In this document: positions 41,725 to 50,279 of the stretch, piece after piece | How the letters are laid out: the number at the start of each line of letters is the position of its first letter | Numbering within the stretch: the stretch's first letter is position 1 | Assembly: GCA_024692955.1 (NCBI GenBank) | Contig: JAILLW010000034.1 | Coordinates: forward strand, 1-52,967 | DNA length: 52,967 bases | Direction of reading: 5' to 3' | Source: Lachnospiraceae bacterium | Lineage (GTDB): Bacteria > Bacillota > Clostridia > Lachnospirales > Lachnospiraceae | Notes under the pieces: generated by a model | Databases searched by the model: none | The model's input: the letters and a program-made list of their open reading frames with translations, nothing else | What the model was told of the DNA's origin: nothing | Position numbers and translations under genes: made by a program

Positions 41725-44700
41725 TCAATCACGCTCCGACAGGATCTTTTCCATTCCGTCCCAGTCAAGCGCCCGGAGCGCCTTTTTCAGACGGTCAAAG
41801 AGCGCCCTGTCACCCTCCGGGAGCGCGTAGGTCGTAACATCTTCGATGATCATCTCCGCCGCGTCATAATCCATTCCGGGAACCACCTCCGAAAGCGCCT
41901 CATAAGCTTCCGAAAGCTGCCCGGGATCGATCGGGTCCTTTTCTCCTTTCAGGGAAGCTTCCTCTCCGAGAGGCGCAAGGATCCCGAGATATTCCCGGTA
42001 GTCCGCAAGCAGCCGGTCTGTTTCTTTCCGGATAAGGGCCACATTGTTCTCTTTTCCGGCTTCTTCGAGTTCTTCCGCGAGCTTCGAGAGCTTCAGCGCC
42101 CCGATCACACGGGCCGAGCTTTTTAGCGCATGTACCTTGATCGTATAGAATTCATAATCCTCATTCCGGTATGCCTCCTCGATCTCCCCGGACTTTTCGG
42201 GCAGGGTCTCGAAGAAGGTTCCGAGCGCCCCCATGAATGCTTCCTTTGAACCGCAGAAGCGGATCCCGTCCGGAACGGATATTCCTTTAGCCTCAAAGAT
42301 CCATTCCGGAAGTACGCCCGCATCCTCCGTCTCAGAAACGGTATCGGTTTTTGTATCCGGCTCCATAAGAAGATCCTTCGGGAGGAACCGCATTAATGCT
42401 TCTTCCAGTTTCCGTCCGTCAACGGGCTTCCCGACATAACCCTGAAACCCTTCGGAAATATAATATTCCTCACCGGAGGTGGCGGCATTTGCGGTGAGTG
42501 CGAGCACCGGCAGATCCGGATGCGTCTCCCGCAGTCTCCGGAGCGTCTCGATCCCGTCCATTTCCGGCATCATATGATCGAGCAGAACGATATCGTAAGT
42601 ATTTTCGGAAAGCTTTTCAAGCGCTGCCATTCCGCTCATCGCCGTCTCGATCCGAACCTTCGTTCCCCGCAGAAGTCCCTTTAACACCTGCAGGTTCATA
42701 TCATTGTCGTCAACAACGAGAACCTTCGCCTCCGGAGCGACGAAAAGCGGTACATACACACCCTTTCCTTCCGTCTTCGGAGCCTCTTCCCGGAATTCTC
42801 CGATCGTTTCCGGATCCACGATCCCCTGTTTCAGCGTAAAGTGGAATTCAGATCCCTCTCCGTATACACTCTCGCAGACAAGATGATCCCCCATCAGTTC
42901 CACGAACTGGCGGGAAATATCAAGGCCGAGTCCCGTACCCTGGATCGCACTGTTCCGCTCCTCATCGAGACGCTCGAAAGCAGAAAAGAGCTTCTTCATA
43001 TCCTCGGGTCTGATCCCGATCCCGGTATCCTTCACGCTGTAACGGATGCTGCAGGAATCCTCCGTTTTCTCTCCGACCTCAACGGTCAGGGTAAAGGATC
43101 CTTTCTCCGTGTATTTGACCGCATTGGTCAAAAGATTGAGCAGCACCTGCTTGATCTTGCCGTTGTCACCATGGAGCTTTCTGGGAAGTTCGGGATCGAT
43201 CTTAACGGAAAAGCCAAGGTCCTTTTCATTGCTCCTCACCCGGATCATCGTGACGATCCCCCGTACGAACTCCTCCGTATCATAGTCCGTCTCCACGAGG
43301 TTCATCTTGCCGGATTCGATCTTCGAAAGATCCAGAATGTCATTGACCAGGGCGAGCAGGGATTCGGATGCACTCCTTATGGAGCGCGCATAACGCGTTA
43401 CGGAAGCTGCGTATGCCTCATTCCCCCCGGTGTGGTCCTCCCGGAGGATCATCTCATCCATTCCCATGATCGTATTGATCGGGGTCCGGATCTCATGGGA
43501 CATATTCGCAAGAAACCGTGATTTCGCACTGTTTGCCCTCTCTGCCTCCTCCTTTGCGAGACGGATCTCCTCATACTGCCGCCGGATGATCGTAGCCTGC
43601 ATAAAGCGCCATACGAAGAATCCGACGAGGAGCGCACCGGCCGCAAGGAGCAGGATCCTGAACCATATGAGTTCGGTAAGTCTCGGTTTCTTTATAATCG
43701 TAAACGTCTCATCCCTCAGAATCTCCCGGTCGATCCCGCCGAGCAGCCGGATATGCAGGGTATAGGTGCCATAGGGAAGATTCGTGTATTCCAGCGCGGT
43801 AAGTCCGTTCTGGTGCATTGTGATCCCCTCGTCATTGGCACCTTCCAGATACAGGTGGACGAGCGGATTCGACAGCGAGTAATTCAGGATCGAAGCCTGG
43901 ATCCTTACACGCTCGGCATCCTTCGGAATCACATAGGAGCCGTCTCTTTCCCGTTCCACGGGAGCATCGTCACAGATTACGGAATTGACGCTGATCCGGC
44001 AGCCCGTATCGAAAAGATCGTAGTTCTCCGTGGATATGCGCCGGACTCCGTTCGTACAGCAAAGGAGAAGTGTCGCGCCGTCCGGCATCGCCACGTTCCA
44101 GGCATTTGCCGTAAGCGAGGTATCAAAGCCGCGGGTGTGATCAAGCAGCTCGTACTGGTATTCTCCGTCCGCGATCAGTTTGTCCGCGTTCACCACATAG
44201 ATCCCCGCGCTGGAGCTGATCCACGCCTTGCCCGCATTTGTGACATAGATGTCATAATTATTCGTATAGGGAAACGAGTTGAGCCGCCGGATCACGGTAT
44301 GATCGTCATAATAGATCGCATTGCTCGTCACATAGAAATAGCCCCCGCGGTACGGAATGATCCTTAAAACCACCATCGTGGAGAGTCCTTCATCGCTCCC
44401 GATCCGTCCGGCGATCCTGCGGTCCCGGATGATATAGATCCCGTCGCCGTCCGAGCCGGCGAGTACGGTTCCGTCCTCTTCCTCCACCATTGTCAGGATC
44501 TGCGGGGTTTTCAGGCCGTCTTCCGGCCCCAGCGTCTTAACGACCTTGCTCCCCTCAATGAAGTTCAGGCCCGTACTGCTCGCGCAGAGCACGGATCCGT
44601 CCCTGAGCGGAAGCGCAAGCCGGAACCGGCCGCCGAGTGTTCCCGCCGTCGTTTCATTGATCATCGTAAGTCTTCCGTCCGGCGCGAATTTATAGATCCC

Positions 44701-45951
44701 GCCCTGACCGTAGGTGGATACCCAGAGGTTTTCTTCTTTATCCGATGCGATATGGCGCACGCGAACGCCTTCAAGGATCGGTCTCCCCTCTTCGGCGCCT
44801 TCTCCGTATGGCACCGAAACGGGATGCCCGCTTGTCATATCGATGAAATAGAGACCGTTATCCGTTCCGATACAGAGTATTCCGTCTTTTTCGTAAAGCG
44901 CGTTAACGACCTGTTCGGGGATCCCCGCTTTTACGAACACGTCCGTGAACGGGTTCGGGGAATACTTCAGGATCCCCTGCTTATTGGAAATGAACCAGAT
45001 GTTTCCCTGATAATCCTTGAGGACGCCCGAGATCGAACTGGTAAAGCCGTCCCGCGAAAGAAGTGTCGTTTTTCCGGATGCGGGATCAAGCACGCCCATC
45101 CCGTTCTCCGCACAGAAAAGATAGCCTCCGGTATCGCTGTCAAAGAAAAGATCGTTAAAGTAATGGATCTTTCCGGTATCGATCGAATTACCCGTGCTGA
45201 TCGAATTCCCGTTGTATTTCATGAGCCTGAGGATTCCCTCGGAAGTCCCCGCCAGCACGGAGCCGTCCGTACGGTAATGCACTGCCGTAAAATCGATCCC
45301 CTCTCCCGGATAGTGGGATTGTGCCGAAATGAGCCCGTCCTTAATGAAAAAGAGGTCTCCGCTGTAGCTCACTCCCGCGATCACCCCGTCCGCTCCGCTT
45401 AGGGAGCGGATCCCGCCGAGATCCGTAAAAAGCCCGTTCTTTAAACTCCCGTTCTCATCGATGAGATCGAGGCCTTCCACCGTCCCGACGTAGATTTTTC
45501 CCGTCCCGTCCGAAGTGATAGCCCGGATCGTATCCGCGGACAGTCCCTCCTTCGTTGTAAAAAAAAGCACGCTTCCGCTCTCCGGATCGTAACGTCCCAG
45601 TCCGCTGTCATTCGTTCCGATCCAGAGCGCTCCGACCTCATCCGTATGGAGGGCCATCACGTTGCAGATCCTCGGATCCAGTGTCATCCGTTTAAACTCC
45701 GAGCCATCATAGCGATAGAGTCCCGAATAGGTCCCGACCCAGAGATAGCCGTCCGGGGTCTGCTCGATCGCGTTGATCTCCGTCGAGATCAGCCCGTCGT
45801 CCGCATCATACAGAACGGCTTCATACTCCGCCAGATAGTCCGTAAAATCACGTCCCTCCTCAGCCTTTATATTCGGGGCGAAGAGAGCAAAGAAAGCCGC
45901 CGCAAGAAGCGCGGAGGCCGCCTTCAGGATCCTTTGTCGTGTGCCGGTCAT
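41725..45951 (-). CDS. Hybrid two-component sensor with two-component propeller, receiver and Hpt
   Basis: A 1408-residue membrane sensor of the HTCS type. Signal segment ([20 protein letters not shown]), then a long extracytoplasmic beta-propeller region of Reg_prop repeats ([32 protein letters not shown]), a Y_Y_Y domain, one membrane helix ([18 protein letters not shown]), HisKA with the H-box [14 protein letters not shown], HATPase, a receiver ([25 protein letters not shown]) and an Hpt domain ([14 protein letters not shown]). No AraC-type DNA-binding domain is present, unlike classic Bacteroides HTCS. The ATG at 45951 has GGAGGG seven bases upstream. It is divergent from the RiPP operon. 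Confidence 0.9.
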   Translation of the reverse strand: MTGTRQRILKAASALLAAAFFALFAPNIKAEEGRDFTDYLAEYEAVLYDADDGLISTEINAIEQTPDGYLWVGTYSGLYRYDGSEFKRMTLDPRICNVMALHTDEVGALWIGTNDSGLGRYDPESGSVLFFTTKEGLSADTIRAITSDGTGKIYVGTVEGLDLIDENGSLKNGLFTDLGGIRSLSGADGVIAGVSYSGDLFFIKDGLISAQSHYPGEGIDFTAVHYRTDGSVLAGTSEGILRLMKYNGNSISTGNSIDTGKIHYFNDLFFDSDTGGYLFCAENGMGVLDPASGKTTLLSRDGFTSSISGVLKDYQGNIWFISNKQGILKYSPNPFTDVFVKAGIPEQVVNALYEKDGILCIGTDNGLYFIDMTSGHPVSVPYGEGAEEGRPILEGVRVRHIASDKEENLWVSTYGQGGIYKFAPDGRLTMINETTAGTLGGRFRLALPLRDGSVLCASSTGLNFIEGSKVVKTLGPEDGLKTPQILTMVEEEDGTVLAGSDGDGIYIIRDRRIAGRIGSDEGLSTMVVLRIIPYRGGYFYVTSNAIYYDDHTVIRRLNSFPYTNNYDIYVTNAGKAWISSSAGIYVVNADKLIADGEYQYELLDHTRGFDTSLTANAWNVAMPDGATLLLCCTNGVRRISTENYDLFDTGCRISVNSVICDDAPVERERDGSYVIPKDAERVRIQASILNYSLSNPLVHLYLEGANDEGITMHQNGLTALEYTNLPYGTYTLHIRLLGGIDREILRDETFTIIKKPRLTELIWFRILLLAAGALLVGFFVWRFMQATIIRRQYEEIRLAKEEAERANSAKSRFLANMSHEIRTPINTIMGMDEMILREDHTGGNEAYAASVTRYARSIRSASESLLALVNDILDLSKIESGKMNLVETDYDTEEFVRGIVTMIRVRSNEKDLGFSVKIDPELPRKLHGDNGKIKQVLLNLLTNAVKYTEKGSFTLTVEVGEKTEDSCSIRYSVKDTGIGIRPEDMKKLFSAFERLDEERNSAIQGTGLGLDISRQFVELMGDHLVCESVYGEGSEFHFTLKQGIVDPETIGEFREEAPKTEGKGVYVPLFVAPEAKVLVVDDNDMNLQVLKGLLRGTKVRIETAMSGMAALEKLSENTYDIVLLDHMMPEMDGIETLRRLRETHPDLPVLALTANAATSGEEYYISEGFQGYVGKPVDGRKLEEALMRFLPKDLLMEPDTKTDTVSETEDAGVLPEWIFEAKGISVPDGIRFCGSKEAFMGALGTFFETLPEKSGEIEEAYRNEDYEFYTIKVHALKSSARVIGALKLSKLAEELEEAGKENNVALIRKETDRLLADYREYLGILAPLGEEASLKGEKDPIDPGQLSEAYEALSEVVPGMDYDAAEMIIEDVTTYALPEGDRALFDRLKKALRALDWDGMEKILSERD

Positions 45952-45973
45952 ATGCATCCCTCCAAACAGTTTC

Positions 45974-46002
45974 ATTATACATTTTTTCCGTTGACCGGAC
46001 AA
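45974..46002 (-). promoter_or_regulatory. Promoter of the hybrid kinase operon
   Basis: Minus-strand TTGTCC (45997-46002), 17-bp spacer, consensus TATAAT (45974-45979). Confidence 0.7.
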
Positions 46003-46080
46003 GAAATCCCGGCCGTTCCGGTGCTTCCCGGAAGCAGCCTTCATGACCGGAAAAAAAAGGCAGGCCCCGGCTCCCGCTCT

Positions 46081-46099
46081 TGTCCCGCACACATGTCCC
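46081..46099 (+). promoter_or_regulatory. Direct repeat next to the RiPP promoter
   Basis: TGTCCC occurs twice with a 13-bp period (46081-46086, 46094-46099), ending four bases before the -35. Could be an activator site; no direct evidence. Confidence 0.3.
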
Positions 46100-46103
46100 A
46101 CTC

Positions 46104-46132
46104 TTGACAATGCGTACTCCCACAGCTACAAT
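46104..46132 (+). promoter_or_regulatory. Promoter of the RiPP operon
   Basis: Consensus TTGACA (46104-46109), 17-bp spacer, TACAAT (46127-46132), 45 bp before the precursor ATG. A strong, housekeeping-sigma type promoter. Confidence 0.85.
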
Positions 46133-46176
46133 TAAGAAGGTTTCATAATGTCCGCATTATTTATTCGGAGGGTTTT

Positions 46177-46389
46177 ATGGATAAATTATCTGTTTTTTCC
46201 GGAAAGGCAAATATGGCGATCCCCCTGACCGAGATCGGGGTGGGATGCGATGTTGATTTTATCAAGCCCGATGCACAGTGGTTTGACCGCAACTGGTCTG
46301 ACGGCTGGGGCTGGTCCAACGGGAATACATGGGCAAAAGGCTGGCTGAACGGATGGCGCAATGATGGCTGGTCCAACGGAGGAAAATAG
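46177..46389 (+). CDS. Trp-rich RiPP precursor peptide (candidate)
   Basis: A 70-residue peptide, with GGAGG five bases before the ATG. Residues 1-34 look like a leader (MDKLSVFSGKANMAIPLTEI, then GVGCDVDFIKPDAQ). Residues 35-70 look like a core with eight Trp (35, 40, 44, 46, 52, 56, 60, 65) in seven W-x-x motifs: WFD, WSD, WSN, WAK, WLN, WRN, WSN, separated by Gly-rich linkers and ending GGK. W-x-N/D/K is the substrate pattern of radical SAM enzymes that form three-residue cyclophanes (triceptides, darobactin-type). Its 3' end overlaps the ligase gene in another frame. It is the first gene of the operon. I do not know a described family with this sequence. Confidence 0.85.
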   Translation: MDKLSVFSGKANMAIPLTEIGVGCDVDFIKPDAQWFDRNWSDGWGWSNGNTWAKGWLNGWRNDGWSNGGK

Positions 46390-47746
46390 TTTCCGCGAAT
46401 ATGACAGCCTTTGGCAGCTGTTTGCCGACTGTACGGAACATTTCCGGGATGAACCTCTCTTTGTTTCCCGGAACGAGACGGTTTCGTACAAAGAATTCAG
46501 GGCCCGCACTCTCGGCCTTTCGGAACGGTTCCGTAACATCACACAAAACAAGATCATTATTTCCGCCGCAGATCCTCTCTTTTTTGCAGAGTGCTTCTTT
46601 GCGGCGGTTTTCAGCGGGCATATTGCCTGTCTTCTTTCTCCGGAATGCTCCGTTCCGGAGTTTTTTGAAGATGCGTATATCGTAAATGACGGAATCCGGC
46701 CCCCGGCGGGACCGGCTATTGATTCGGAAGATTTCCGTCCCGCTCAATGTCTGCCGGACGAGCCGTGCCTTATCGTTTTCAGTTCGGGAACGACCGGAAG
46801 GGCTGACGGCATTATGCTGAGCCAGCGCAATATCCTGCGCAATCTCCGCGCGATCCTTGAAGTCTATCATCACGGTCGCGGCGAACGGCTGCTTCATATT
46901 CTCCCGTACTGGCATATGTTCGGGCTGACCGGCGATCTTTTGATGCCGCTTTGCGGCGGATCCGTGATCTGTCTTCCGGACTCCGAGGCGGGGATACTTC
47001 CCGCGATGCGAAGGTTCAGACCCGAGATCATCAACATGCCGCCTGCCATGGCGGAAATGCTTTGCGAACTGTTTGAACGGGAAGGAAATACGGACGCCGC
47101 CGGCGGCTGCCTTAAACGGGTGATGTGCGGAGGTGCGCCGCTTAGCACAGGCACGTTTGACCGGCTTTTGAAATTCGGGATCAAACCTCTTACGGCCTAC
47201 GGCATGACGGAATGTTCCCCCTGTGTCAGCGCGATGCCCGAAGATACGCTCCGAAGAGGCAGTGCCGGAAAACTGCTCAGTTGCTGGAAGATCGGGTTTT
47301 CAAAGGACAATGAGATACTCCTTTCCGGTGATTGCGTGATGCTTGGTTATTACCATAATGCAGGCGAATCGGAAAAAAGGATCCGGGACGGATGGTTTCA
47401 TACCGGCGATATCGGCAGGATCGATGCGGAGGGTTTCATTACCGTCACCGGAAGAATGAGCAGTCTGCTCGTCTTTTCAAACGGTGTAAAGTGTCTTCCG
47501 GAACGTCTCGAAGAAAAGATCGGCAGCCTGCCGGGTGTGCGGGAATGTATGATAACAAAGATCCCGGATGCGGCCGGGGATCATCCGGGACTCATCATCT
47601 GCGCCGAAAAGATCTCCGAAGAGACCAATGATGCAATACGGAGCATTATGAAAGAAGCTCATCTTTTTCCCTTTGAACTGAGGAGCGAAAGTGCGAAGCT
47701 CCCCAGAAACCGGATGGGAAAACTGATCAGGGAGGAAAATAATTGA
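46361..47746 (+). CDS. Acyl/aryl-AMP ligase (ANL superfamily)
   Basis: A 461-residue adenylate-forming enzyme. Motifs: P-loop FSSGTTGRADGIMLSQRN, aromatic/Thr-Glu motif YGMTECSP, WFHTGDIGRIDAEGFITVTG with the hinge, and the C-terminal catalytic Lys in LPRNRMGKLIREE. No fused carrier domain. With a separate ACP two genes on, it most likely activates a fatty or other carboxylic acid and loads the ACP; the substrate is not fixed by sequence. The likely start ATG-ATG at 46361 lies inside the precursor gene in the +1 frame (29-bp overlap); the GGAGG at 46378 has no start codon at proper distance. Confidence 0.88.
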   Translation: MMAGPTEENSFREYDSLWQLFADCTEHFRDEPLFVSRNETVSYKEFRARTLGLSERFRNITQNKIIISAADPLFFAECFFAAVFSGHIACLLSPECSVPEFFEDAYIVNDGIRPPAGPAIDSEDFRPAQCLPDEPCLIVFSSGTTGRADGIMLSQRNILRNLRAILEVYHHGRGERLLHILPYWHMFGLTGDLLMPLCGGSVICLPDSEAGILPAMRRFRPEIINMPPAMAEMLCELFEREGNTDAAGGCLKRVMCGGAPLSTGTFDRLLKFGIKPLTAYGMTECSPCVSAMPEDTLRRGSAGKLLSCWKIGFSKDNEILLSGDCVMLGYYHNAGESEKRIRDGWFHTGDIGRIDAEGFITVTGRMSSLLVFSNGVKCLPERLEEKIGSLPGVRECMITKIPDAAGDHPGLIICAEKISEETNDAIRSIMKEAHLFPFELRSESAKLPRNRMGKLIREENN

Positions 47747-48288
47747 AGGATATACACTTTCTCCGGTATGACAGCCGGAAGCATATGGATGTACTGCACG
47801 GGATCATGATGAATTCCGAACAGCAGTACCTGTTTCTCGGCCACAACAATATCAACAGCGTGCAGGAGTTCGGAGAATGGATCGACCGGCAGCTAAGGGG
47901 CTACTACTACAATTTCTACCTCATCGCGAGCGGAGACCGGATCATCGGATATGTCTGCGGCTGCAACTACAATTCGATCAACCGGAACTGCTCCCTTACG
48001 ACCTACATTTGCGATGAATGGCAGGGAAGCGGGATCGGCGCCCTTGCCACGCTGCAGTACATGGATGAGCTTTTCCGGTATCACCCGATCAGAAGGGTTT
48101 ACTGCGAAGCCTACGAATACAACACCGCGAGTGTGAACACGATCCGTTCGGCAGGCCTTTCCGAATACGGAAGATATCCGGAATATCGCTATTTCCAGGG
48201 AAAATACTACGACCTTCTCCTGTTTTCCATCTCAAAGGAAGAGTTTGAGGAAAAATACGGAGACCGGTTCCGGCGCAGGAAAGGATGA
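47743..48288 (+). CDS. GNAT-family acyltransferase
   Basis: A 181-residue GNAT protein. The acyl-cofactor loop is EWQGSGIGALATLQYM (Q-x-x-G-x-G), followed by RRVYCEAYEYNTASVNTIRS with the conserved Asn and the AGLSEYGRYPEYRYFQGKYY end typical of GNATs. The start is a TTG at 47743 whose TTGA overlaps the stop of the ligase; GGGAGG seven bases upstream supports it. Between a ligase and an ACP, it probably takes an acyl group from the ACP, or from CoA, and puts it on an amine of the peptide (N-terminus or Lys). GNATs that acylate Lys/Orn side chains are known in lipidated RiPPs (selidamides). Confidence 0.85.
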   Translation: MKDIHFLRYDSRKHMDVLHGIMMNSEQQYLFLGHNNINSVQEFGEWIDRQLRGYYYNFYLIASGDRIIGYVCGCNYNSINRNCSLTTYICDEWQGSGIGALATLQYMDELFRYHPIRRVYCEAYEYNTASVNTIRSAGLSEYGRYPEYRYFQGKYYDLLLFSISKEEFEEKYGDRFRRRKG

Positions 48289-48294
48289 GATGTC

Positions 48295-48534
48295 ATGTCT
48301 TTGGAAAAACTGATCACGATCATAGAGGAAGCGGATTACATTAAGAATCCATCCGGCATAAAACCCGGCGAAACCACGAAATTGAAGGAAGATCTGCTTA
48401 TGGATTCCTTTTCCGTAATGCTCCTTTATCAGGATCTGGAGCGGGAACTCGGAAAAGAACCGGATCCCATGCTGTTTTCCGGGGTTTCGACCATCGGGGA
48501 TCTTTATGATCGTCTGAACGCAGACACGGTCTGA
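48295..48534 (+). CDS. Acyl carrier protein
   Basis: A 79-residue acidic four-helix carrier. The phosphopantetheine Ser is in LKEDLLMDSFSVMLLYQDLE (the usual DSL is DSF here), followed by a typical acidic helix II and FSGVSTIGDLYDRL. It lies six bases after the GNAT gene. Its place between a GNAT and a recognition protein suggests a dedicated carrier for the acyl group activated by the ligase, not the fatty-acid synthase ACP. No phosphopantetheinyl transferase is in the window. Confidence 0.88.
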   Translation: MSLEKLITIIEEADYIKNPSGIKPGETTKLKEDLLMDSFSVMLLYQDLERELGKEPDPMLFSGVSTIGDLYDRLNADTV

Positions 48535-48560
48535 CAATGTCTGCAGCAAAGGAGTCCGTA

Positions 48561-48851
48561 ATGGCGGAACGTTTCTTTAACAGAGTCTACGGCTATGATC
48601 AGGGAGAGAAGCTCTTTCTCTCTCCTTATTGCAGTATCTGTTTTGATGAGCGGGGGCTGATCATATGGCAGCAGCTGTTCGACCGGACCCTGAAACTCAG
48701 ATGTGAAAAAGAACTTGCCGACAATATGCTGGACCTCCTTTCCGGGGGTTGTACAAAAGACGCGCTCCGGGCTTCTCTTCTACCGGTGATGTCTGAAGCG
48801 GAAGCGGACCTTTTTATCGACGAATGCATGAGAACGGGGATCATCGAATGA
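48561..48851 (+). CDS. PqqD-like RiPP recognition element (RRE) protein, candidate
   Basis: A 96-residue protein with three early beta-like segments (KLFLSPYCSICFDERGLIIW) and a helical end (ADNMLDLLSGGCTKDALRAS, then DECMRTGIIE) matching the PqqD winged-helix pattern: helix, ..LL.GG.T...L, helix, ...L...G.I. RREs bind precursor leaders and present them to the modifying enzyme. I use the ATG at 48561, with AAGGAG six bases upstream, rather than that at 48537. It overlaps the radical SAM gene (ATGA), as expected for a discrete RRE partner. The assignment is by pattern, not by search. Confidence 0.7.
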   Translation: MAERFFNRVYGYDQGEKLFLSPYCSICFDERGLIIWQQLFDRTLKLRCEKELADNMLDLLSGGCTKDALRASLLPVMSEAEADLFIDECMRTGIIE

Positions 48852-50212
48852 TCAGGGAAGAAAGGATCAACTCAAAAAAGCTGGGGGCTCTTACCCTGCC
48901 GGATCTTTCCGTCTTCTTTGCGAAAACCGGCTGTATGATCATCAATCCGGCAACAGGCACTACCCTTTGCGTGGAAAAAGAAGTGGCCGAAGATCTTCTT
49001 TGCGGCCGCATTTCCGACGATCTTGCGTTCGTCCTCGTACAGCGGGCCCTGGCCCGGGTCGATGACAGCCGGCCCTTTGTTGAGGAAGTGCCGGATGCCA
49101 AACCGAATTTCTTTCTCATTGACATTACGAACTGCTGCAATCTTAACTGCACCTACTGTTTCCGGGATCTTAAAGAAAGCAGGGCGCCGATGACGGAAGG
49201 GATGCTGAAAAATATCTGCAGTAAGATCGCGTCGTACGCATCCGCAAATCCCGGAATGAAGGTAAGTGTGCAGGTCTGGGGCGGCGAACCGCTCCTGGAG
49301 CCCGATAAAATATGGGAAATGCGGCAGATATTCGATGAAGAAGACGCCAGGATCGATCTCAGCATCGAGACGAACGGCACGCTGATCACGGAAGAGAAGG
49401 CAAAACAGCTTAAGGAGCACCGCGTCCGCGTCGGTATCAGCATTGACGGGGATGAGCTTATTCAGAATCTGCAGCGCCCCATGAAAAACGGAAATGATTC
49501 CTATCAGCCTGCTGCCGAGGGTATCGAAGCCATGCGGAAAGCCGGAAATACCGATTTCGGAACCATTACCGTCGTGACCGGCAATACCGCGGACAGGATT
49601 GAAGAGATTCTGGATCATATGGTAAAGCGCCTCGGGATCCGGAATCTGAAGTTCAATCTTATGCGTGAAAACGACCGGAATCTCGGGCTTTCGATAAAGG
49701 AAGACGCAATTGGAGACTATCTTGACCGTCTCATCGAAAAACTGAGAAAGCTTCATGAAGACGGCTGTCCGGTCTGCGAGAGCAATATCCGTCAGCGGCT
49801 GCGGAATCTGCTTCTCCGGGCGGATGATAATATCTGCGATGCCCGCGGGTGTCAGGGCGGATACCGTATGATCTCCGTTGACGCGGAGGGAAAGGTCTAT
49901 CCCTGCGAACTGACGGATGTGGATGAATTCGCGATCGGCAGGATCCTTGACGGAGAAGAAACGGATTTCGCGCATATGGTTGAATCCGCCGCAAAGAAAA
50001 AAGAAGGATATTTTAAAACGCGGGACACCGGAGAATGCCGAAACTGCGCATGGTGGTATTACTGCAGAGGCGGCTGCCGCTCGGCAGCTTATTTTGCCGA
50101 AGGCTCGGTGAGTCCCGTCGACCGTATATCATGCCGTTATAATAAAGAACTGTACCCCCGTCTTGTGCGGCTGATCCTGGATGAGCCGGATTTCGTGTCC
50201 GCTCTGATGTGA
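48848..50212 (+). CDS. Radical SAM/SPASM peptide maturase
   Basis: A 454-residue enzyme. A roughly 90-residue N-terminal region precedes the radical SAM core with CNLNCTYC (CX3CX2C) and VWGGEPLLEP (the GGE motif). The C-terminal SPASM part has CDARGCQGGYRMISVDAEGK followed by VYPC, then GECRNCAWWYYCRGGCRSAA and ISCRYN, enough Cys for two auxiliary clusters. This C-terminus is typical of peptide-modifying SPASM enzymes, including those that form Trp-centred cyclophanes. The start at 48848 overlaps the stop of the RRE gene by 4 bp. An upstream ATG at 48824 is less likely. The substrate is inferred to be the 70-residue precursor. Confidence 0.92.
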   Translation: MIREERINSKKLGALTLPDLSVFFAKTGCMIINPATGTTLCVEKEVAEDLLCGRISDDLAFVLVQRALARVDDSRPFVEEVPDAKPNFFLIDITNCCNLNCTYCFRDLKESRAPMTEGMLKNICSKIASYASANPGMKVSVQVWGGEPLLEPDKIWEMRQIFDEEDARIDLSIETNGTLITEEKAKQLKEHRVRVGISIDGDELIQNLQRPMKNGNDSYQPAAEGIEAMRKAGNTDFGTITVVTGNTADRIEEILDHMVKRLGIRNLKFNLMRENDRNLGLSIKEDAIGDYLDRLIEKLRKLHEDGCPVCESNIRQRLRNLLLRADDNICDARGCQGGYRMISVDAEGKVYPCELTDVDEFAIGRILDGEETDFAHMVESAAKKKEGYFKTRDTGECRNCAWWYYCRGGCRSAAYFAEGSVSPVDRISCRYNKELYPRLVRLILDEPDFVSALM

Positions 50213-50279
50213 GGAGCATCGCCGCCGATGTGAATGACAGGAAGGCTGTCTGCCTTCGGAATATTAGGAAGACTGATCT

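Noticed and set aside
46401-46685. 94-codon frame with ATG just after the precursor stop
   Set aside because: It lies in another frame inside the ligase gene, which has all ANL motifs; no features of its own.
48872-49975. 367-codon open frame antisense to the radical SAM/SPASM gene
   Set aside because: It is the complement of a clearly conserved enzyme and has no ribosome site or recognisable domain; long antisense frames are expected at this codon usage.
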